A stretch of DNA of 64,000 bases from Wurfbainia villosa (Eukaryota; Streptophyta; Magnoliopsida; Zingiberales; Zingiberaceae): assembly GCA_025175895.1 (NCBI GenBank), contig CM046000.1, positions 70,482,720-70,546,719 of the forward strand, read 5' to 3'. This document shows positions 20,853-32,644 of this stretch, piece by piece. A model generated the notes under the pieces. It was given only the letters and a program-made list of their open reading frames with translations, did not search any database and was not told the DNA's origin. The position numbers and the translations under genes are program-made. Position 1 is the first letter of the stretch. Each line of letters begins with the position of its first letter.

Positions 20853-21672
20853 TGTTAGTAATATATGAGAGATGTCCTAAGACAATCGCCTTATGTTTGA
20901 ACCATTTATATGATAAATGAAGATTCACTATTTGAGTATACATGTTTTCATGTATTTGATTAGATCTTAAACTCATTTATTGAATGCCCATGCTATTATT
21001 CACAGCATGAGAGAATTTGTGATTGGATCACAACTAGTGAGTATCTCTACATGTGTAATTGTGATGTATCGGAATTATCCCTAGTCGATGAATTGATGGA
21101 TTTGGACACCATCGATTATGTCGAGACTAGCACGAGGTATACTCCTTGGTGTATCCAAGTAGCTAATCCTCACTGGCTAGAGACATTGTGATGTCCAGAG
21201 TTAATCGTGAATGCTAGTTATGGTAACTGGTTCATTGGAGTGACCAGCCGTAAGACTTCATATGGTTATCTGCATATATAGATATGTTAATGAAGTTCTT
21301 ACTGCAGCTTAAGTGCGATGTTCCTTTGACTTGTGGTATTCAAGTCATCTTGATCATAAAGACTTATGCTTTGACATCTTAAGCAAGCATCTTTGAGGAG
21401 ATATGGACCCGGGATGATTGGGTATAAGTCGAAGTGATCGAAGGTGTTTGAATAGCCTATAAAGGATTCACCACTCCTTGCGAGGAGATGTATACCCATG
21501 GCCTCTCGTCGGATTGTTACTAAAGTCTTCGGCCAAAGCATTACATGTTTAGAGTAAGGTACTCTTGGATACATGTGCAGTAACTAGAATCCGTAGGACG
21601 AGGAAATGATACTTGGGCTAGGTGTGATGTAGTCAACCTATTGTGGACTGACACTATAGACCATGTCCTGAA
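20853..21672 (+). repeat. 5' LTR of outer copia, first part
   Basis: First 820 bp of the LTR, ending in the target sequence CTGAA (21668-21672), where the inner copia is inserted. The second part resumes at 31230. No sense gene is present. Antisense frames here are LTR sequence shared by all copies. Confidence 0.9.
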
Positions 21673-23866
21673 TGTTAGTAATATATGAGAGATGTCCTAA
21701 GGCAATCGCCTTATGTATGAACCATTTATATGATAAATGAAGATTCACTATTTGAGTATACATGATTTTTGTATTTGATTGGATCTTAAACTCATTTACT
21801 GAATGTCCACGATACGATTCACAGCATGAGAGAATTTGTGATTGGATCACAACTAGTGAGTATCTCTACATGTGTAATTGTGATGTATCGGAATTATCCC
21901 TAGTCGATGAATTGATGGATTTGGACACCATCAATTCTGTCGAGACTAGCACGAGGTATACTCCTTGGTGTATCCAAGCAGCTGATTCTCACTGGCTGGA
22001 GACATAGTGATGTCCGAAGATAATCGTGGATGCTAGTTATGGTAACTAGTTCATTGGAGTGACCAGCCGTAAGACTTCATATGGTTCTCTACATATATAG
22101 ATATGTCAATGAAGTTCTTACTGTGGCTTAAGTGCGATGTTCCTTTGACTTGCGGTATTCAAGTCATCTTGATCATGGAGACTTATGCTTTGACATCTTA
22201 AGCAAACATCTCTAAGGAGATGTGGACCCGGGATGATTGGGTATAAGTCGAAGTGATCGAAGGTGTTTGAATAGCCTATAAAGGATTCACCACTCCTTGC
22301 GAGGAGATGTATACCCATGGCCTCTCTTCGGATTGTTACTAAAGTCTTTGGCCAAAGCATTACATGTTTAGAGTAAGGTACTCTTGGATACATGTGCAAT
22401 AACTAGAATCCGTAGGACGAGGAAATGATACTTGGGCTAGGTGTGACGTAGTCAGCCTAGTGGGGACTGACACTATAGACCATGTCCTGAACCAAGTGGG
22501 TATAAGATGAGTGAAGGGAATGGGGCACGATTCATTCGAGCATCAAGGGTTTCGTAAATAGTTTTGGATCAACTGCTGATCTTTTCTTAATTGGGGATCA
22601 TGATGTACTACTAGGTGCCACTCATGATCATTCTATAATTAATGGTTAATTATAGACGGCCAACATAAACCGAGAACCTATTTGGTCACACGCACAACGA
22701 GTGTAATCCAAAGGATTTAAAACGAGCTTGAGAATGGGATTCTCAGACCGAGAGAAACTATGTTTGGTTGGACCAAACATAAAGCGAGCATGAAATTGTT
22801 TCAGTCGCAATGGAAGCGTGGATCGGCTGTGTCTTATGAAGACATAATGGATGGACCAAAATGGTTTGGTTCTAATCCAATGGAGGAGAATAAACCAAAG
22901 GGTTTGGTTTATTTTAAACGAATGAACCAAAAGTTTGTTCGGTTCGTTTTAACTTAAAATAAACCATCATGGTTTGGTTTATTTTAACTTATCTTAATGG
23001 AGCGGGTTAACGGGCTTTATGGATATGATCCATTAACCATTAAGAGAATTAGTTCTCTATAAAATAGGGCTTAAACCCTAATCCAAAATCCTAATCAAGT
23101 TTTGGCCGCCCATCCTAGTTGCCGCCCACCTCCTTGGAGCCGCCGCCCAGCTTTTGTGCAGCCGTCCAACTTGTTGCCGGCGACCAAGCTTCAGCCGGTG
23201 AACCTCCGGCGACCCTCCGGTGATCTCCTCTAGGTTCGGTGATAAGGTGAGCTTCCATCTCTCCTTGGCCGGCCTCTATTCCTCCACCAAAAGCTGTCCA
23301 GTTTTTCTGGACAGCTTGTTTCTTTGTTGTCGGAGCGTCGTTTGGACGACGGTTAGTGCTCCGACAGTGGCTAACTTATCGGGGATTTGATCTCGGTAAT
23401 CCTCTGAGGTGGGCGATGAAGGCGATTCGTCAATTGGTTGTGAATACCTCTCCGGAGAAGCGAGTTTTGAGAACTCATTTTAGGATCCGAATTTGGATTC
23501 GGATCGTGATCATCTCTCGATCACGTCGTCTTCAACACGAGGCTAGTAACCCGTACGAAGACGAAGCTCGTGACTTAGCGAAGTCATCCCGAGGAGCTCG
23601 GCGTGGATACGGATAGAGATGATTCTTACGAGGATCGTTCCGGTTGATGCCGTTCCCGCTACACGTCATACGAAAGGTATAACGTAGATAATTTCTTTTA
23701 TTGCAAATTTTAATTTACGGTTATGTCTACACTTGTTGTAATAGCATGCGTGTGTTGTGTGTGTTGTAATAAATATAGATTTATTATTTTTAATTGCTTC
23801 CGCTGTGCTCATGTTTACGAAACATGATCGAACACACACACACGCCGCGGTGCCGGAAACCCAACA
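21673..23866 (+). repeat. 5' LTR of inner copia, 2194 bp
   Basis: From TGTTAGTAATATATG to GGAAACCCAACA. Three serial palindromes built on AACCAAA/TTTGGTT lie at 22760-23000, just upstream of TATAAAATA at 23058-23066. A transcribed leader with GC-rich GCCGCCC repeats follows. Against the partner at 29010 it lacks about 24 bp near 23145. Confidence 0.92.
22760..23066 (+). promoter_or_regulatory. Copia LTR promoter: serial palindromes and TATA box
   Basis: Palindromes are ATGTTTGGT/ACCAAACAT at 22760-22780 (3-bp loop), AATAAACCAAA/TTTGGTTTATT at 22889-22913 (3-bp loop), and AAATAAACCA/TGGTTTATTT at about 22958-22985. TATAAAATA is at 23058-23066. The same TATA recurs at 30398, 31804 and 39216 in the other LTRs. 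The enhancer role is inferred from position only. Confidence 0.6.
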
Positions 23867-23867
23867 G

Positions 23868-23879
23868 TGGTATCAGAGC
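23868..23879 (+). other. Primer-binding site of inner copia
   Basis: TGGTATCAGAGC one base after the LTR end, initiator tRNA-Met type. Confidence 0.93.
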
Positions 23880-25157
23880 CCAGGTTGTGTTTCGACATAA
23901 TCGTAAAAATGGTTTTGCGATAGTCATAATGTATTTCTGGAAATTTTCTAAATTTTGGAAATTTAGAAGTATTTATGGAAATTTTTCAATTTTGGAAAGT
24001 CTAGAAGTATTTATGGAAATCTTCCACTTTTGGAAAGTTGGAAGTATTTATGGAAATTGATATTTTCCATAAATAAAATATTTGATTAGATTCTGGAAAT
24101 TTATTTCCTAATTTAATCATGATTTGATTTGGGAAATCAAATCTTAAAATATTTTATTTCCATAAGTAGTTTCAATGATTTAGGAAATTGGTTTCCTAAA
24201 TAGATTTTCCTTAATCAAATAATTCCATGAATAAAATATGTGATTAGATTTGGAAATTTATTTCCTAATTTAATTATGATTTGATTTGGAGAATCAAATC
24301 TTAAACATATTTTATTTCCATAAATAGTTATGACATATAAGGAAATTATATACATGACATAATTGTATGCCATGTAATTGCATTAGATGCATAACATTAT
24401 GCCATGCGTGTCGTGACATGTAGATGTATGTCATGTATGTCATGCCATGTAGATAATAGTTATTTGCATGCAAAGAGGATGAGACATAAAAACCCTTAAT
24501 CAATATTAAAGCCTACACCTTCCATTAATATGGTTAGAACCAGAGTTCCGTTTCTTGTTTGGGTTGTTGGACTCTCTCCAAGCCCGGCTCGAACCTCAAT
24601 ATGTTCAAACCATGGAATAGTTTAATACTAATATGGTAAGAGTCAGAGGTCAATCGTTAGCTTTGGTTGTTGGACTCTCTCCAAGCTAGGCTAATTGGTT
24701 GAATGCGCTCTAACCATATTAAAACTATGTCCCGATTAATGGGTTGGCTTTAACCTGGAGCATCGGCTTGTTGGACTCTCTCCAAGGTCGATGTAAAGGG
24801 AGGTGAAGTTGGGTGCTATGCATATGATGCATACTTGTTAATGTGTTAACAACCCGATGTATGTGTGAACATTCAATTAGTTGATAGCACATTGTGATAG
24901 TTGCATATACGTGATATGCAATCGGTATAGTTGATACCTACCGTCGTAGTTATGAATGGCTTGTTGGACTCTCTCCAAGGTTGTTCATAACTATGATGGA
25001 TATCAGCCCATTCGAAGATGGACCTACGATCTCCCGAAGTGATTTTGGGGTTTTTGAAATTCGAAAAATGAATGGGATTTATAAATGTATATTGATGCAT
25101 TTTAAAATCATTTTCTCATATATGCTCATTTTGTATTTCTAGGTCAATAAATTGATC
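23880..25157 (+). other. Long untranslated leader of inner copia with hairpins
   Basis: No gene. An AT-rich part contains TATTTATGGAAA/TTTCCATAAATA (24045-24075), a perfect 12-bp stem with 7-nt loop, in a run of ~50-bp TATTTATGGAAAT repeats. Further on, TTGGACTCTCTCCAA occurs four times (24567, 24670, 24771, 24964), each a 5-bp stem with loop CTCTC. The same layout is found at 32645-33917. Confidence 0.75.
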
Positions 25158-25940
25158 ATGACGTCTTTGAATTTGTGCACTATTTTGGATTCGAACAAAC
25201 TGACTGGGCCTAACTTCCTGGACTGGCTTAGAAACCTGAGAATTGTTCTCAAGGCGGAAAAGCTTGCATATGTCCTTGAAGAGCCTCTTCCTGACCGTCC
25301 TAAGGATGATGCAATTCCAGACCAAATGTTGGTCTATCAGAAGCATGTGGCAGATTCTGAGCTAGCGAGTTGCATCATGCTAGCGGCGATGGTACATGAG
25401 CTACCGAAGCAGCATGAGCATATGGATGCTAACACTATGGTCTTCCATCTTCATGAGTTGTTCGATGAGCAAGCGAGATCCGAAAGGTTCGAGGTCTCTA
25501 GGCTCCTCTTCACCATGAAGATGCAAGAAGGTTCATCTGTAGTACAGTTTGTGCTAAAGATGAACGGGTACATCGAGCGGCTAGCTACCCTCGGTTTTGT
25601 GATGGATCATGAGTTAAGTATTGACTTAATTCTGCATTGTTTGCCCAAGAGTTTCTCGCAATTTGTGATGCACTATCGGATGAACAAATTGGAATCCACC
25701 ATTCCCGAGCTCCTCAATATGCTGAAGACTGTGGAGCCTTCTGTGAAGCATGAGGAGAAGGCGGTTCTGTTAGTTGATTCCTCAAAGAAAGGTTCTAAGA
25801 GGAAGGCAAAAGAATGTAAGAAAGGAAAGAACAAAAGGCAAAGAAGGCGAACTAAATAAGAAAAGGGCACTTGCCATCATCTGGCAAGGAAGGCCACTGG
25901 CGAAGAAACTGCAAGATTTATCTTGAGTCCATGAAGAAGA
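25158..25940 (+). pseudogene. Gag of inner copia
   Basis: The first true ATG of the frame is at 25158 (MTSLNLCTILDSN). The frame holds the UBN2/retrotran_gag-like region typical of copia gag (WLRNLRIVLKAEKLAYVLEEP, then LATLGFVMDHELSIDLILHCLP) and a Lys-rich tail. At about 25875 a 2-base loss relative to the copy at 34633 shifts the frame within the CX2CX4HX4C zinc knuckle, giving a stop at 25857-25859 in one frame. Gag would form particles and the knuckle would bind RNA, so RNA packaging should be lost. About 235 residues are intact up to the break. Confidence 0.88.
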
Positions 25941-28900
25941 AGAAGGCATCCGATGCCCCATCCTCTTCAGGTATCTTCGTTATTGATTGTCATTCTATTT
26001 CCTTAGACACTTGGGTATTGGAGACTGGGTGTAGCTCACATATATGTAATGACATACAGGGGCTAAGGAATAGAAGAAGACTTGTCAGAGGGGAGTCAAA
26101 TTTGCGAGTTGGCAATGGAGCAAAGGTTGCTGCGGTCGCCATCGAAACTTATTTGCTGAAGCTCCCTAGTGGACTAGTCTTGGAACTGGACAATTGCTAT
26201 TATGTTCCTTCTCTAATAAAGAACATTGTTTCTATTTCCTGCTTAAATAGAAATAGTTTCCATTTGACGCTTAGTAACAATTGTTGTTATATAACTTTGA
26301 ATGGCGTATTTTATGGAACTGGAACTTTGAGTAATGGCATTTATACGTTGGACGTATCCAGTGACATTTTCAATATCGAAGCGAGCAACACGCGTGCTCG
26401 AAAGGATAATCACATAGACTCCTATATGTGGCATTGTCGTCTTGGCCATATAAGCAAGAAATGCATGTCCGAATTACACCGATGTAGAATTCTGGAATCG
26501 TTTGAATTGGATTCATACGATACATGCGAATCATGCTTAAAAGGCAAGATGACTAAGTTACCTTTTACTGGAAAAGGTGAACGAGTGGGAGAGTTACTAG
26601 GTCTAGTACATACTGATGTATGTGGACCTATGTCAACTCAAGCTTTAGGAGGCTATAGCTACTTCATTACCTTCACCGATGATCACTCACGGTTTGGGTA
26701 TGTGTTCTTGATGAAACACAAGTCTGAAGCCTTTGAAAGGTTCAAAGAATTCAGAAATGAAGTAGAGAAACAACATGTCAAAAGTATTAAAATACTTCGA
26801 TCGGATCGAGGTGGTGAATACTTAAGTCAAGAGTTTCTTGATTATCTGAGAGACAATGACATATTGTCTCAATGGACTCCGCCCTATACACCACAGCATA
26901 ATGGTGTATCTGAGAGGCATAACCGGACCTTGTTGGACATGGTCAGGTCAATGATGAATCATGCGACTCTTCCCAAGTCCTTTTGGGGTTATGCACTTCA
27001 GACAGCTGTTTACTTGTTAAACAGAATGTCTACCAAGGTAGTATCAACTACTCCATATGAGATATGGAATGGTAAGAAACCTCATGTATCTTACTTGAAG
27101 ATATGGGGTTGTCCTGCTTATATGAAGGATCAGACGTATAAACCTGGATGCTAAGTCCGATAAATGTCTATTTATTGGATACCCTAAGGAAACAAGGGGT
27201 TACCAATTCTATCATCCTGTGGAACAAAAGGTGTTTGTTTCAAGGCATGCTGTGTTTCTAGAGAAAGAGTTTCTCTTGCAAGAAAACAGTGGGAGTGTAG
27301 TCGAGCTTGAGGAGGCTCGAGAGACTCAAATAGACATTGATGAGATGTGAAGAACAAATGAACTCATAGTGATGAGCAATCAATTTGGACCTATTGTAAC
27401 ACCACATCTTCGTAGATCTGGTAGAACACGCAACATTCCTGAGAGATATGGATTTCTCGTAAGTGAATCGAACGACGTGTTACTCATTGATGATGAGGAG
27501 CCTACCAGTTATGAAGAAGTGCTGACAAGTTCAGAAAGGATTAAGTGGCTTGATGCCATGAAGTCGGAAATGGATTCCATGTATGAAAACCAAGTTTGGA
27601 ACTTGGTTGACCCACCTGAAGGCATAAAGCCTATAGGGTGCAAGTGGGTTTTCAAGAAGAAAACCAACATGGATGGTAATGTGATTACCTATAAGGCTAG
27701 ATTGGTGGCGAAAGGATATCGTCAAAAACAAGGCGTTGATTATGACGAAACCTATTCGCCTGTAGCTATGCTTAAATCCATTCGGATGCTCCTGGCCATA
27801 GCGGCTCATTATGATTATGAGATATGGCAGATGGATGTGAAAACAACTTTCCTTAATGGAAACCTGCTCGAGGACGTGTATATGATACAGCCTGAGGGTT
27901 TCACATCGGTTGATAAAACCAAGGTATGCAAATTGCGACGATCCATTTATGGATTGAAGCAAGCATCCAGGAGCTGGAATATCCGTTTTGATGAGACGAT
28001 CAAAAAGTTTGATTTCTCACAAAATCCGCATTTAACCTTGTGTGTACAAGAAGGTTAGTGGGAGTGCAGTCGTGTTCCTAGTATTGTATGTCGATGACAT
28101 ATTACTTATAGGAAATGATGTGTCAATCTTACAGTCAGTTAAGGTTTGGTTATCCAAGACATTCTCCATGAAAGACCTGGGAAAAGCAACCTACATCCTT
28201 GGGATTAAGATCTATAGAGATAGATCGAAATGGTTGCTTGGTCTTTCGCAGTCTACATATATAGACCGAGTGTTAAAGAGGTTTAGCATGTCGGAATCCA
28301 AGAAAGGTTATCTGCCCATCAGGCATGGGGTACACCTTTCGAAGTCTATGTGTCCGCGCACAAAAGACGAGAGGATTTGCGTGAGTAAGATTCCCTATGC
28401 ATCCGCAATAGGATCTATCATGTATGCTATGCTATGTACGAGGCCCGATGTATCGTACGCTCTGAGTGTCACGAGCAGATACCAATCCGATCCAGGAATG
28501 GATCATTGGGTGGCTGTTAAGACGATCCTTAAGTACTTGAGAAGAACTAAGGATGTGTTCCTAATATATGGAGAAGGGTACATGGTGATACGTGGGTATA
28601 CGGATGTCAGCTCCAGACAGACAAGGATGATTCCATGTCTTTGTCTGGGTATGTATTCACCTGGAATGGAGGCGCAATAAGTTGGAAAGGTTCCAAGCTT
28701 GACACTATAGCGGATTCTGCCACTAAGGCGAGAATACATTGCAGCTTTAGGCGAAAGGAAGCGGTTTGGATCAAGAAGTTCATCTCTGAACTTGATGTGG
28801 TCTCATCAATGATCCAAACATGTGCTTCGCCGCTATCATCTTATCAGAGAGATCATCAGTAGGAACGAAATACAAATCGAGAAAATTCCCACTGAAAGGA

Positions 28901-28990
28901 ACTTAGCGGATCCCTTGACTAAGGCATTACCTCAAAATAAGTTTGAGGGTCATGTTCGAGCTTATGGTATTGGATACCGTAGCGATTGGC
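25941..28990 (+). pseudogene. Pol of inner copia: protease, integrase, RT, RNase H
   Basis: Protease at about 26010-26060 reads LETGCSSHIC, with Glu (GAG, 26021) where copia proteases have the catalytic Asp. Integrase has an HCCH-type finger (HCRLGH...CESCLKGK, about 26430-26550), Asp in HTDVCGP, Asp in SDRGGEY and Glu in GVSERHNR. The frame breaks at about 27135. RT resumes in 27369-28058 (KARLVAKGY, QMDVKTTFLNG) and shifts near 28035 before the LYVDDILL box (28084-28107). RNase H is broken near 28610 and a deletion removes part of it near 28735-28840. The protein tail runs to about 28990, next to the polypurine tract AAGTGGGAG. Confidence 0.9.
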
Positions 28991-29009
28991 ATTAGGCCAA
29001 GTGGGAGTC

Positions 29010-31229
29010 TGTTAGTAATATATGAGAGATGTCCAAAGGCAATCGCCTTATGTATGAACCATTTATATGATAAATGAAGATTCACTATTTGAGTATACAT
29101 GTTTTTTGTATTTGATTGGATCTTAAACTCATTTACTGAATGTCCACGATACGATTCACAGCATGAGAGAATTTGTGATTGGATCACAACTAGTGAGTAT
29201 CTCTACATGTGTAATTGTGATGTATCGGAATTATCCCTAGTCGGTGAATTGATGGATTTGGACACCATCAATTCTGTCGAGACTAGCACGAGGTATACTC
29301 CTTGGTGTATCCAAGCAGCTGATTCTCACTGGCTGGAGACATAGTGATGTCCGAAGATAATCGTGGATGCTAGTTATGGTAACTAGTTCATTGGAGTGAC
29401 CAGCCGTAAGACTTCATATGGTTCTCTGCATATATAGATATGTCAATGAAGTTCTTACTGTGGCTTAAGTGCGATGTTCCTTTGACTTGCGGTATTCAAG
29501 TCATCTTGATCATGGAGACTTATGCTTTGACATCTTAAGCAAACATCTCTAAGGAGATGTGGACCCGGATGATTGGGTATAAGTCGAAGTGATCGAAGGT
29601 GTTTGAATAGCCTATAAAGGATTCACCACTCCTTGCGAGGAGATGTATACCCATGGCCTCTCGTCGGATTGTTACTAAAGTCTTTGGCCAAAGCATTACA
29701 TGTTTAGAGTAAGGCACTCTTCGATACATGTGCAGTAACTAGAATCCGTAGGACGAGGAAATGATACTTGGGCTAGGTGTGACGTAGTCAGCCTAGTGGG
29801 GACTGACACTATAGACCATGTCCTGAACCAAGTGAGTATAAGATGAGTGAAGGGAATGGGGCATGATTCATTCGAGCTACTGAAGGGTTTCAGAAATAGT
29901 TCCGGATCAACCGTTGATCTTTTCGGTTAATTGGGGATCATGATGTACTACTAGGTGCCACTCATGATCGTTCTATAATTAATGGTTAATTATAGACGGC
30001 CAACATAAACCGAGAACCTATTTGGTCACACGCACAACGAGTGTAATCCAAAGGATTTAAAACAAGCTTGAGAATGGGATTCTCAGACCGAGAGAAACTA
30101 TGTTTGGTTGGACCAAATATAAAGCGAGCATGAAATTGTTTCAGTCGCAATGGAAGCATGGATGGGCTGTGTCTTATGAAGACATAATGGATGGACCAAA
30201 ATGGTTTGGTTCTAATCCAATGGAGGAGAATAAACCAAAGGGTTTGGTTTATTTTAAACGAATGAACCAAAAGTTGGTTCGGTTCGTTTTAACTTAAAAT
30301 AAACCATCATGGTTTGGTTTATTTTAACTTATCTTAATGGAGCGGGTTAACGGGCTTTATGGATATGATCCATTAACCATTAAGAGAATTAGTTCTCTAT
30401 AAAATAGGGCTTAAACCCTAATCCAAAATCCTAATCAAGTTTTGGCCGCCCATCCTAGTTGCCGCCCACCTCCTTGGAGTTTTTGGCGCCCAACCCTAAG
30501 GTGCCGCCGCCCAGCTTTTGTGCAGCCGTCCAACTTGTTGCCGGCGACCAAGCTTCAGCTGGTGAACCTCCGGCGACCCTCCGGTGATCTCCTCTAGGTT
30601 CGGTGATAAGGTGAGCTTCCATCTCTCCTTGGCCGGCCTCTATTCCTCCACCAAAAACTGTCCAGTTTTTCTGGACAGCTTGTTTCTTTGTTTTCGGAGC
30701 GTCGTTTGGACAACGGTTAGTGCTCCGACAGCGGCTAACTTACCGGGGATTTGATCTCCGGTAATCCTCTGAGGTGGAGGACGAAGGATTCGTCAATTGG
30801 TTGACGAATACCTCTCCGGAGAAGCGAGTTTTGAGAACTCATTTTAGGATCCGAATTTGGATTCGGATCGTGATCATCTCTCGATCACGTCGTCTTCAAC
30901 ACGAGGCTAGTAACCCGTACGAAGACGAAGCTCGTGACTTAGCGAAGTCATCTCGAGGAGCTCGGCGTGGATACGGATAGAGACGATTCTTACGAGGATC
31001 GTTCCGGTTGATGTCGTTCCCGCTACACGTCATACGAAAGGTATAACGTAGATAATTTCTTTTATTGCAAATTTTAATTTACGGTTATGTCTACACTTGT
31101 TGTAATATGCATGCGTGTGTTGTGTGTGTTGTAATAAATATAGATTTATTATTTTTAATTGCTTCCGCTTTGCTCATGTTTACGAAACATGATCGAACAC
31201 ACACACGCCGCGGTGCCAGAAACCCAACA
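29010..31229 (+). repeat. 3' LTR of inner copia, 2220 bp
   Basis: From TGTTAGTAATATATG to GAAACCCAACA, followed by the CTGAA duplication. By eye it is nearly identical to 21673-23866, apart from a ~24-bp segment present here near 30480 and scattered differences, consistent with a fairly recent insertion. TATAAAATA is at 30398-30406. Confidence 0.92.
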
Positions 31230-32631
31230 CTGAACCAAGTGGGTATAAGATGAGGGAAGAGAATGGGGAACGATTCATTATAGCCGCTGAATGGTTTTAG
31301 AAATAGTTCTGGATCAACCGTTGATCTTTTCGATTAATTGGGGATCATGATGTACTACTAGGTGTCACTCATGATCATTCTATAATTAATGGTTAATTAT
31401 AGACGGCCAACATAAACCAAGAACCTATTTGGTCACACGCACAACGAGCGTAATCCGAAGGATTTAAAACAAGCTTGAGAATGAGATTCTCAGACCGAGA
31501 GAAACTTGGTTTGGTTCGACCAAATAAGGAGCGAGCATGAAATCATTTCAGTTGCAATGGAAGCGTGGATGGGTCGTGTCTTATGAAGACATGATGGATG
31601 AACCAAATTGGTTTGGTTCTAATCCAATGGTGGAGAATAAACCAAAGGGGTTTGGTTTGTTTTAAACGAATGAACCAAAGTTGGTTTGGTTCGATTTAAC
31701 ATAAAATAAACCAAATCAGTTTGGTTTATTTTAACTTAAATTAATGGAGCACGTTAATGGGCTTTTGGTTATGATCCGATAACCATTAGGAGAATTTGTT
31801 CTCTATAAAATAGGGCTTAAGGGTTTTGTGAAAACCTAATCCAAGCAATCCACAAGTTGCCACCCACCCCTCCTCTCCTCTAGTGGTCAGCGCCCAACCC
31901 TAGCCACCACCCAGCCTTGTGCCACTGTCCAAACTTGTTGCTGACGTCCTAGCTTCAGCCGGCGATCCTCCGGCGACCCTCCAATGATCTTCCTTTGGTC
32001 TGGTGACAAGGTGAGCATCTAGCTTCCTTATTTGGCCGACCCTAATCCTCCACCAAAGCTGTCCAGTTTTCTGGAAAGCTTGTTTATTTCATGTCGGAGC
32101 GTCGTTTGGACGACGTTTAGAGCTCTGAAAGTGGCTTCCTTGTCGGGGATTCGATCTCCGGTAATCCTCATAGGTGGAGGATGAAGGATTCATCAAACGG
32201 TTGACGAATACCTCTCCAGAGAAACCAGTTTTTGAGGACTCGTTTTGAATCCGAATTTTGATTCGGATTGTGATCTTCTCTCGATCACATCGTCTTCGAC
32301 ACGAGGCTAGTGACTCATACGAAGAGGAGGCTCATGACTTTGTGAAGTCATCCTGAAGATACTCGGCATGGATACAGATAGAGGCGATTCTAGCAAGGAT
32401 CGCTCCGGTTGATGCCTTTCCCGCTACACGTGATACATCAGGTATACGTAGTATAAATTTCCTTTTATTGCAAAATTTAAAATTGAGGTTATGTCTACAC
32501 ATGTTGTACTATGCATGTGTATGGTGTGTGTGTTGTAATAAATTAGATTTATTATTTTTATTTCTTTCGCTGTGCACATGTGTACGAAACATGTTCGAAC
32601 ACACACTCGCTGTGGTGCCAGAAACCCAACA
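31230..32631 (+). repeat. 5' LTR of outer copia, second part
   Basis: Resumes at the second CTGAA copy and runs to AAACCCAACA before the PBS at 32633. TATAAAATA is at 31804-31812. Together with 20853-21672 it makes an LTR of about 2217 bp, the same size as the 3' LTR at 37827. Confidence 0.9.
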
Positions 32632-32632
32632 G

Positions 32633-32644
32633 TGGTATCAGAGC
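32633..32644 (+). other. Primer-binding site of outer copia
   Basis: TGGTATCAGAGC one base after the LTR end at 32631, initiator tRNA-Met type. Confidence 0.93.

Larger units (their letters stand above)
21673..31229 (+). mobile_element. Ty1/copia retrotransposon (inner copy), 9.56 kb
   Basis: A complete LTR-gag-pol-LTR unit: LTRs 21673-23866 and 29010-31229, PBS 23868, coding 25158 to about 28990. CTGAA at 21668-21672 and 31230-31234 flanks it. It lies inside the 5' LTR of a close relative in the same orientation and must be younger than it. Coding breaks are mostly indels. Confidence 0.93.

Noticed and set aside
21299..21574. A ~91-residue antisense frame (MYPRVPYSKHVMLWPK) that recurs at 22118-22399, 29535-29729 and 38345-38548
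   Set aside because: It recurs because the LTR recurs. One copy is shifted, there is no start context or domain, and it runs against the LTR orientation.
22760..22957. A 65-residue sense frame (MFGWTKHKASMK) repeated at 30100-30297
   Set aside because: It lies in U3 upstream of the TATA box and overlaps the AACCAAA palindromes. Similarity is LTR identity, not coding constraint.
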